DNA from: a virus
Virus record (IMG/VR): IMGVR_UViG_3300020200_000038
Span: 1-54,815 of that record
Reading direction: 5' to 3' (one strand)
DNA: 54,815 nucleotides
Numbering within the stretch: the first letter of the stretch is position 1; each line of letters opens with the position of its first letter. Made by a program: the position numbers and the translations under genes. Of the stretch, positions 49,431 to 54,815 are shown piece by piece. The notes below the pieces were generated by a model. It did no database searches. It had not been told where the DNA came from and saw only the letters and a list, made by a program, of their open reading frames with translations.

Positions 49431-49964
49431 GTGACTTGGGAACAATATCTACTTAATCTAGCTGTAACTGTCTCCATGAAAAGTGAGGATCCTAGGACCG
49501 CTGTGGGTGCAGTGATCTACAACCCCTCTGACTACAGCATTGTTTCTACCGGTTATAACGGGTTTCCTCGTGGAGTAACTGCAGTTAAAACAGAACGATT
49601 TACCAAGTCTAATAAGCATCTGTTTTTTGAACATGCAGAACGTAATGCTATCTATACTGCTGCCCGTTATGGACATAGATTGGATGATTGCTATATGTTT
49701 GGGTTGTGGTTTCCTTGTCCAGATTGTGCTAGAGCTATTGTTCAGGTTGGTATTAAGAAGTTTGGGTTCTCGAACTGGTGGCTTGAGAAAGCATTTGGCG
49801 CAACAACACCACTACTGACACTAGGCATGGATACTAACAGTGTTGCTGAGACTTGCATTAATTCAGTAGCTGGTGATATACTACGAGAAGGTGGGGTTGA
49901 ACTTATTGTATCTAACGTCGAACCGGTGCCACTTGTTGGTCGTTGTGATACTAAGGAGTTTTAA
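49431..49964 (+). CDS. dCMP deaminase (177 aa)
   Basis: The GTG start at 49431 has GGAG upstream. Motifs: DPRTAVGAVIYN (allosteric/N-terminal), EHAERNAIY (His68, Glu70) and FPCPDCARAIV (Cys96, Cys99), typical of the dCMP deaminase/ComE family. It makes dUMP for dTMP synthesis. No thymidylate synthase gene was found in the window, so dTMP would come from the host enzyme. Confidence 0.88.
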   Translation: MTWEQYLLNLAVTVSMKSEDPRTAVGAVIYNPSDYSIVSTGYNGFPRGVTAVKTERFTKSNKHLFFEHAERNAIYTAARYGHRLDDCYMFGLWFPCPDCARAIVQVGIKKFGFSNWWLEKAFGATTPLLTLGMDTNSVAETCINSVAGDILREGGVELIVSNVEPVPLVGRCDTKEF

Positions 49965-49966
49965 GT

Positions 49967-50006
49967 AAAAAAAAAGTCCCCATAGCTTGTACGGCATATG
50001 AGGACT
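49967..50006 (-). terminator. Minus-strand intrinsic terminator
   Basis: Read on the minus strand, a stem (AGTCC...GGACT plus four inner pairs, one mismatch) is followed by nine T (nine A on the plus strand at 49967-49975). It would stop transcripts from the lysis genes at 50709 onward after they pass antisense through two plus-strand genes. Confidence 0.65.
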
Positions 50007-50042
50007 ATGTATTGAATGCAGGATTTTTAAGAAAGCTGATAG

Positions 50043-50375
50043 ATGAATAAAAAAACAACCGAGTATCTGATGAAGGATATGATGTATTCCTATTATGTTG
50101 TTGAGGCAGGCCGTGTAGCGGCTCTTAATCAGGGTTCAAGCGGGACTGTTTTTGTTAATGTACCAACTCAGGTAATTGTACGAGTTACTAATCAAGTTGA
50201 GTACTTTAATACTCAGTCATATCTTGACTGTGAGGTTATGCGTCGAGATAAGACTAATCGTATTGTGTGGGAGCGTACTTTCCTTAATCTGAATCACGTT
50301 TACAACATTTCACCAACTGAGGATCCTGAAGCTCCTGCTCCACTATTATCAAGCTCACAAAATTGTGAGTTCTAA
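50043..50375 (+). CDS. Unknown protein (110 aa)
   Basis: The ATG at 50043 lies about 80 bases after the dCMP deaminase stop. The product is beta-rich (GTVFVNVPTQVIVRVTNQVEYF). The last ~20 residues are Pro/Ser-rich. TAATG overlap with the next gene. No family recognised. Confidence 0.55.
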   Translation: MNKKTTEYLMKDMMYSYYVVEAGRVAALNQGSSGTVFVNVPTQVIVRVTNQVEYFNTQSYLDCEVMRRDKTNRIVWERTFLNLNHVYNISPTEDPEAPAPLLSSSQNCEF

Positions 50376-50671
50376 TGAAACCGCGTGATTTTAAGCATCT
50401 ATTTGTAGGTGATGTTGTAGTTATTAAATGGTTTGATGCGCACTCTGATGCTGGGTGGCGTGACTTTATATCAATAGGAGGATATCAATACATATGCGAA
50501 ACTGTGGGATTTGTAATGGAGTGCGCAGAACACTATTTAGTCTTGGCGCAGAGCTTGGGATACGAGAATTACAACGAAAATCGGTATCAGATAAACAGGG
50601 CAGCCGATCTTATGAACATCCCTTATGTCAACATTTTAGATTTAAAGATCATAAGAAAGATAAATGGCTAA
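50375..50671 (+). CDS. Unknown protein at the convergence point (98 aa)
   Basis: The product (MKPRDFKHLFVGDVVVIKWF, then SIGGYQYICETVGFVMEC) has a small beta-barrel-like look. It is the last plus-strand gene before the convergent minus-strand lysis genes (38 bp away). No family recognised. Confidence 0.55.
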   Translation: MKPRDFKHLFVGDVVVIKWFDAHSDAGWRDFISIGGYQYICETVGFVMECAEHYLVLAQSLGYENYNENRYQINRAADLMNIPYVNILDLKIIRKING

Positions 50672-50708
50672 GGAGATTGTATTATGGCAATAAGGTCAAG
50701 GAATTAAA

Positions 50709-51176
50709 TTAATGAACATGCGTATTCCACTTTTCCAGGAATTTCTCTGGGGTACCTTTACCAAGATGGGTGTTGTAATACTTTTTCCAATAGTTGGCTA
50801 AATCAATAATATTGTTACCGTCAGGTAATGGCTCGGCTACTCTGAAATAGTGTATTCGAGCCATTGCTGTTGCCAAGTATAGGTTGCCGACCATAGCATC
50901 TGGCTGTGCTGGTTTCTCACCGGAGAACTGGCTAACGATGTTACGGAGAAGTGGCTTGTATTGGATAAAGTTGATAGTAATATCCTTGAACGTAGCAGGT
51001 TCCATTTGATAGATACCTAGAGCTGGGCCATCGTTCTGGATAAGATATTTACCCATGTCACTTTCGACAGCGGCAGTGCCTATAAGTAAATTGACTGCAG
51101 CTTTTGTATTAAACTGTGGTCCTATATTTGTTAGAGTAGGTATGATTACGTGATCACGTAAATGTGTCCAGAGCAT
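50709..51176 (-). CDS. Endolysin / transglycosylase-type lysozyme (155 aa)
   Basis: The catalytic Glu is probably in TAAVESDMGKYL (residue 38). The following GIYQMEPATFKDI block (54-60 core) matches the G-(I/L)-x-Q-M/I pattern of phage lytic transglycosylases and lysozymes. There is no signal peptide, so export relies on the adjacent holin gene (12-bp gap). It cleaves peptidoglycan at the end of infection. Confidence 0.75.
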   Translation of the reverse strand: MLWTHLRDHVIIPTLTNIGPQFNTKAAVNLLIGTAAVESDMGKYLIQNDGPALGIYQMEPATFKDITINFIQYKPLLRNIVSQFSGEKPAQPDAMVGNLYLATAMARIHYFRVAEPLPDGNNIIDLANYWKKYYNTHLGKGTPEKFLEKWNTHVH

Positions 51177-51187
51177 TGGGCATTTTC

Positions 51188-51610
51188 CTATTTACCAGTT
51201 GTTCCTTTCCATTTCTCGAAGGTGCGTCCACCTGTGTAACCTAGATAACCAGCACCAAACAGCCACCACATGGCTTCTGGAATTGCAGCCAGCATATTGG
51301 AAGCACCATTGGCTGCGACTGAAACTTCTGTCGCCAAGCCAAAGGCACTAGAGATACCGCCTACAAAGCACAGAACAATGATGCTATACATAAGATAAAG
51401 AAATGTTGGTCTGGCCCTACTAGTCCATGGGTCTGTGCTTTTTGCTTCTGCAGTAATAGCTCCCATGGCTAACTCTAACTCTTTGAATTCGCCTTGTTGC
51501 TGTAGTTCTAAAAGTTTTAATTTTGCTTGTTCCTTAGCGACAGGATCAGGAATAACCTTATCAATGATCTTGAAGATCGGTCCTGCAATCAGTTCTACGA
51601 TTCCTAACAT
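51188..51610 (-). CDS. Holin (GTA-holin-3TM type, 140 aa)
   Basis: The order is a short amphipathic N-terminus (IVELIAGPIFKIIDKVIPDP), a helical middle ending in DPWTSRARPTFLYLMYSIIV, and hydrophobic helices (~70-92 and ~110-130). DPWTSRARP followed by an aromatic membrane helix is typical of the 3-TM holins of alphaproteobacterial gene transfer agents and related phages (family knowledge). Adjacent to endolysin, as expected. It would form the membrane lesion that releases the lysin. Confidence 0.75.
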   Translation of the reverse strand: MLGIVELIAGPIFKIIDKVIPDPVAKEQAKLKLLELQQQGEFKELELAMGAITAEAKSTDPWTSRARPTFLYLMYSIIVLCFVGGISSAFGLATEVSVAANGASNMLAAIPEAMWWLFGAGYLGYTGGRTFEKWKGTTGK

Positions 51611-51611
51611 G

Positions 51612-52046
51612 TTATGGTGCCTTATTGAATATGTTGAAGCCAGCTTCTAATGCTCCTAGGGTACCGCCTATTAGTATGCCGATAACGCCTATGCCTTTAG
51701 CTACGCCTTTGGTTAGTTGAGACTCCCGCTTTAGTTTTTCTACATCATTGCGGGTTGTTAAAAAGTCAGCTAGGGTATCCTTGGTTATTAATTGTAAGCT
51801 ACTTATATGCTCCACTTGGTATAGTTGTAGGGTTTTAAGTTGTGCCCCTAGCTCTCTACCTAGCTCAGCAATCTGCGTCTGTAGCCTCTCATCTGACTTG
51901 TTTAGGGCCGAATGAATGGCTGCATGGTCAATACGATTCATCTGAACATGAGCTTCGGCAGTGTCTTTAATTGATCGTATTTCTGTTTCAACTGTTGCCA
52001 TACGTTCCCGTAAGGCGATATCAATCAATTGTGGAGACTCATCCAT
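51612..52046 (-). CDS. Coiled-coil membrane-anchored protein upstream of the holin (144 aa)
   Basis: Residues ~15-110 are a charged coiled coil (MATVETEIRSIKDTAEAHVQ and KSDERLQTQIAELGRELGAQ). Near the C-terminus is a membrane helix (KGIGVIGILIGGTLGALEAG, ~118-138). The ATG at 52046 overlaps the end of the giant gene. A lysis-cassette or spanin/hemolysin-XhlA-like role is possible from context. Two DNA patches of this gene recur elsewhere (51804-51827 with 151-174; 51971-51990 with 52665-52684). Confidence 0.55.
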   Translation of the reverse strand: MDESPQLIDIALRERMATVETEIRSIKDTAEAHVQMNRIDHAAIHSALNKSDERLQTQIAELGRELGAQLKTLQLYQVEHISSLQLITKDTLADFLTTRNDVEKLKRESQLTKGVAKGIGVIGILIGGTLGALEAGFNIFNKAP

Positions 52047-54815
52047 TATCTTGGGCCTTTACGTTCCGTAAATCAATTTGCCACCAGGAGTTATTATCAT
52101 CATCCACTACTAGCTTTGCGCCATAGTTTTGTTTGACATATGTTCCAATATCCTCGCCGCGATTGTATAGTCTAGAATATGACAGGCTACCCGGGTGTTC
52201 TTTTTGATAATCTTGGAGAACAGCCTGATACCGTGGATTGAGTGTCCGAGAAATCTTTTTTGTGCTTAGCGCTTTGATAATATCCGTATATTCTTGACTG
52301 AGGGGATTATCCAGTTGCGTGAATACGGCGATCATTTCAGAGCTAACTTTTTCCGACTGTGAGATTAAGTTATCTCTGAATTTATTCATGTTGTGTCTAA
52401 TCTTCGTCGGATTTCTTGTCCTCTGGAGCTGACCAGGTAGGGGCTTGGACCTTTTCTTACTTACCAGTAGACGAGCATGCTGGAACGATTCGATATCACT
52501 CTGTGACGGACTGTTCCAGCGTACCAGGTTGTCAATCTCTTCCTCCAGAATTTGTCTTCGTACTGTAGCATCAGGTACATCCTTTAAGCGCGCAAGAAAC
52601 AGCGGGATCCTGAGGATGTTGAGCATGTCGTCCGTCTTGCTGTGCCGAAAAAACTCTCCCGGCCTTGATCGTATTTCTGTTTCAGGCCAGGTTGTCAATC
52701 TCTCCCTCCAGAATTTGTCTTTTAGCTCGCCATAGTTTTGTTTGACATATGTTCCAATATCCTCTTGGTAGGTCAGCAGGTCGTCTTTAAGAGGCCAATT
52801 GTCCGAAATAAGATTCAAGGTCTTCATCAGTTGCGAGGCCGGCGGTATTGCAGTCTGATACAATCCGGCATAGTCATACAGTATGCGCTTGAGCTGGTCG
52901 AAGGGGATAATAAACTTAAGATTGTCAGGTATTAGGTCGCTTATAATACTATCTACAACAGCGCTTTTTATTTTTTCAAGAGGCCAGTTGTCCGAAATCT
53001 TTCGTGGCACTATTTGGTTAAAATTCTCTAGCTTGGCTGTCGTAGTTGGTGTTGGAAAGTGTATAAATTCAACACCATCTATTATTCCTTTTTTGATTTC
53101 GGCATTCACGAAGAATTGCCACCAGTTATCTTTCAACATCAAGAATGGTTGAAGCGTTCCAGCTGGGTATACCATTTTTAAGGAATGAGAAAGACTATAA
53201 TATAACTCGCTAAGTCCTTGGGCTTGGATTTGGGTGTTGTATTGATTTTTCCAATGGGCAGTTGTCTCAATATACCTCAAAGAATCCAGAAACCTCGGAA
53301 AATCGGATAATTCGCCTTCATACCCAAGTATTTTTATCAATTTATGTATGTTCTCTAGATAATCGCTTTGAATCTCTAGTACATATCGCTTGCTGCCAAC
53401 CCCACTCGTTGTATTATATGCCAGCTTAATATTGAAGTCTATTTCGGCCTGACTTACTAGGTCCCCTGATTTCATTGTAGCAGATTTTTCAGTAAGTAAG
53501 TTGTATAATTTCCCTGCAGCGGCTACGTATTTACTGTGGAGTCCAGACAGGTTGTCGGCATCAATTGTACGAGTATGTGCTAGATAATTAGTGAAATCCT
53601 TTGCAAAATGCTCTGATGTGAAGTCTATTCCAGGAATTTGATATATATTAGTTTGTGGATTGCCAAGTACATATGTCAAAACCTGATCTTGATTTAATAG
53701 ATTGCCGATGCGAGTAGTAGGATCCCGGGGAATACTCGCGTCACTGGGGTGATTACTAAGGTGAGTAAATGTTGCTAATGCTAGTTGAGACTTCCGTGCT
53801 TCTCCATATCGAAGAATAGATTCCATTTTAGGGTCGTTTTGCTCAGCAGCGATAGCCTGCTCAATAGGCAAGCGTTGCCGGGTTGCCGCTAGTTCTGGAG
53901 AAACAAAAAATTCTTTTCCTGTTCTGCTTGAAAACGCACGTGGAGAGTCTGCTGTGGATTTTCCCCCCGGTTTGGGGGCTATATTGCTTACTCGGAACGA
54001 CTCGACTTGATCAGCAGGAACATCGATGTACGTTAATATCCCGTTCGGGTACTCATGGTCGAGATACCACTGTGCTTCTGCGCGGTCATCAGTAAACCAA
54101 CGCCCCGTCGCCGCAAGCGTGTTTTTGTAATTGTCAGACTCTGTAATCCATGCAGCGATAGACTGCTTTGGAGCATCGGGATTTTCCTCCGCCCGATACA
54201 ATCGAACAGTTTTCGGGGTAGCAGCATTGCCTACTCGGAACGACTCGACAAGCGCCTCAAATGCACGCTTGGTAGCAGCTTCTGTCAAGTTATCCCGCAC
54301 TAGTTCTTTTAGGTAATCAAAGTTTTCAAGTATTTTTATACTATTGTCTAATGTTTTTAAATCTTCTTGTAGCATGTCGTAAGTCTTTACGGTAGTGCTG
54401 GCCGGCGCTCCGGCGCGTTCGGCGATACTAGTGAATTGCCCATAAGGCTGTCCAGTCGAATCGAGCAGTTTCCGAGTGGTGTAATTGCCATTTATAGGAT
54501 TAACTATAAAGTTAAAAAACGTATTGCCAATATTAGCTGTATCGGAAACAAGGTTGTTTTTCCTAAGTTGGTTATAAAGCTCCTTGAATTCTTCGGGTTT
54601 GACGGTGCTGGTGTACTCGAGGGTTAGCTCGGCTCTATCCCTTGGAAAATGGAGTTCTTGGTTGATGCGCTCAATGATCGAGTCGTTTGATTCTTGAGAC
54701 TGTGGTGCGGGTACTGCTGTAGTATTATGGAGTTTAGACGCGGGTGGCCGAAATACCCGCACCATATAGCGTTTCGTTTGCTGCGGTTCAAGGTTTTCAG
54801 GATTTAAGATCCTTA
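52039..54815 (-). CDS. Giant polyvalent virion protein with ADP-ribosyltransferase-like segment (N-terminus beyond the right edge)
   Basis: The frame is open through base 54815, so the true start lies outside; a first internal ATG is at 54765 (908 residues from there; numbering below uses it). Residues ~187-257 (VRLYRAEENPD, ATGRWFTDDRAEAQWYL, LTYIDVPADQVE) have the strand order and motifs of an ADP-ribosyltransferase-like domain. Residues around VLEIQSDYLENIHK match the 'EIQSD' hallmark of phage large polyvalent proteins. Residues ~660-720 are assembled from pieces seen elsewhere. It probably leaves the capsid with DNA and may modify host proteins early. Stop overlaps the next gene (ATGGATGA). 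Confidence 0.7.
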   Translation of the reverse strand, partial: RILNPENLEPQQTKRYMVRVFRPPASKLHNTTAVPAPQSQESNDSIIERINQELHFPRDRAELTLEYTSTVKPEEFKELYNQLRKNNLVSDTANIGNTFFNFIVNPINGNYTTRKLLDSTGQPYGQFTSIAERAGAPASTTVKTYDMLQEDLKTLDNSIKILENFDYLKELVRDNLTEAATKRAFEALVESFRVGNAATPKTVRLYRAEENPDAPKQSIAAWITESDNYKNTLAATGRWFTDDRAEAQWYLDHEYPNGILTYIDVPADQVESFRVSNIAPKPGGKSTADSPRAFSSRTGKEFFVSPELAATRQRLPIEQAIAAEQNDPKMESILRYGEARKSQLALATFTHLSNHPSDASIPRDPTTRIGNLLNQDQVLTYVLGNPQTNIYQIPGIDFTSEHFAKDFTNYLAHTRTIDADNLSGLHSKYVAAAGKLYNLLTEKSATMKSGDLVSQAEIDFNIKLAYNTTSGVGSKRYVLEIQSDYLENIHKLIKILGYEGELSDFPRFLDSLRYIETTAHWKNQYNTQIQAQGLSELYYSLSHSLKMVYPAGTLQPFLMLKDNWWQFFVNAEIKKGIIDGVEFIHFPTPTTTAKLENFNQIVPRKISDNWPLEKIKSAVVDSIISDLIPDNLKFIIPFDQLKRILYDYAGLYQTAIPPASQLMKTLNLISDNWPLKDDLLTYQEDIGTYVKQNYGELKDKFWRERLTTWPETEIRSRPGEFFRHSKTDDMLNILRIPLFLARLKDVPDATVRRQILEEEIDNLVRWNSPSQSDIESFQHARLLVSKKRSKPLPGQLQRTRNPTKIRHNMNKFRDNLISQSEKVSSEMIAVFTQLDNPLSQEYTDIIKALSTKKISRTLNPRYQAVLQDYQKEHPGSLSYSRLYNRGEDIGTYVKQNYGAKLVVDDDNNSWWQIDLRNVKAQDNG
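52120..52155. repeat. 36-bp direct copy of 52729-52764
   Basis: An exact 36-base match within the same gene, both encoding EDIGTYVKQNYG. Confidence 0.95.
52524..52558. repeat. 35-bp direct copy of 52687-52721
   Basis: 34 of 35 bases match 52687-52721 in the same gene. Confidence 0.9.
52613..52809. repeat. Mosaic block made of five pieces present elsewhere
   Basis: 52613-52642 is the reverse complement of 3090-3119 (30/30). 52665-52684 equals 51971-51990 (20/20). 52687-52721 matches 52524-52558 (34/35). 52729-52764 equals 52120-52155 (36/36). 52789-52809 matches 52978-52998 (20/21). Together these cover about 140 of 197 bases in an uninterrupted reading frame. Confidence 0.95.
53983..54249. 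repeat. 24-bp direct repeats flanking the ART-like segment
   Basis: 53983-54006 and 54226-54249 match at 23 of 24 bases, both encoding VESFRV. Between them lies the ADP-ribosyltransferase-like stretch (residues ~183-253). The arrangement looks like a domain cassette flanked by direct repeats. Confidence 0.85.
54704..54786. repeat. Fold-back duplication of 3163-3233
   Basis: 54704-54735 is the exact reverse complement of 3179-3210 (a weaker match extends to 54751), while 54754-54786 matches 3201-3233 exactly in the forward direction. The two copies share the ~10 bases at their origin and lie head to head, which looks like a template switch. Confidence 0.95.

Noticed and set aside
49381-49434. 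17-codon frame between the RNR-coupled gene and dCMP deaminase
   Set aside because: Too short to support; it contains the Shine-Dalgarno site of the deaminase and is best read as spacer.
50494-50712. 72-codon plus frame overlapping the 98-aa gene
   Set aside because: It is in another frame of a better supported gene and has no ribosome binding site.

Overview
The window is most of the genome of a tailed double-stranded DNA phage with podovirus-type virion genes. It has a P22/T7-style portal, scaffold, HK97-fold coat, head-tail adaptor, glycine-rich fibre proteins and very large internal virion proteins, but no tape measure, sheath or phage RNA polymerase. No integrase, excisionase or repressor was recognised, so a lytic lifestyle is the simplest reading. 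The replication and nucleotide block contains DnaG-type primase, DnaB-type helicase, DNA polymerase I, family-4-like uracil-DNA glycosylase, class II (B12-dependent) ribonucleotide reductase, dCMP deaminase, MazG-like pyrophosphohydrolases and a calcineurin-like phosphoesterase. This set recalls marine podoviruses that carry B12-dependent RNR (cobavirus/Zobellviridae type). That placement is inference from gene content only, and the host cannot be named.

Layout. Positions 1-25.6 kb are almost entirely minus-strand virion genes, transcribed from a consensus sigma70 promoter at 25645-25673. In transcription order they are small early ORFs, a trypsin-like protease, a terminase small-subunit candidate, TerL, portal (with an overprinted small gene), a repeat-rich patchwork protein, scaffold, coat, head-tail adaptor and closure, fibres, and internal/ejection proteins. 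From about 25.8 kb onward nearly everything is on the plus strand. The virion/lysis block resumes on the minus strand at 54815-50709 (giant polyvalent protein with an ADP-ribosyltransferase-like segment, coiled-coil protein, holin, endolysin). Both window edges lie inside minus-strand genes, as expected if a circular map was opened inside the virion block.

The divergence zone, 25.6-29.4 kb, is unlike the rest. It holds a predicted ~115-nt small RNA with its own promoter and terminator, a cluster of nine GTATAC-centred sites, and a GC-rich segment. That segment carries one unrecognised gene, two Sel1-repeat genes, a duplicated hairpin-plus-heptamer module, a truncated gene and a class-II-like tRNA. 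It looks like a foreign cargo insertion between the two divergent transcription programmes.

From 29.4 to 50.7 kb the plus-strand genes overlap or abut and form long operons. First come small host-takeover-type ORFs (RMF-like, RHH-like), then replication (M28-like peptidase, primase, helicase, nucleotidyltransferase, UDG, polymerase), then recombination nucleases, then nucleotide metabolism ending in RNR and dCMP deaminase.

The most unusual signal is a layer of short, near-identical sequence patches (about 20-57 bp) shared between unrelated genes in both orientations. They include in-frame insertions, antisense copies and a fold-back copy, and are concentrated in the large virion genes (1354-aa, 642-aa, 630-aa and the right-end giant protein). 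Part of the right-end gene (52613-52809) is almost wholly built from pieces found elsewhere in the window. No reverse transcriptase was seen, so this is not a recognisable diversity-generating retroelement.
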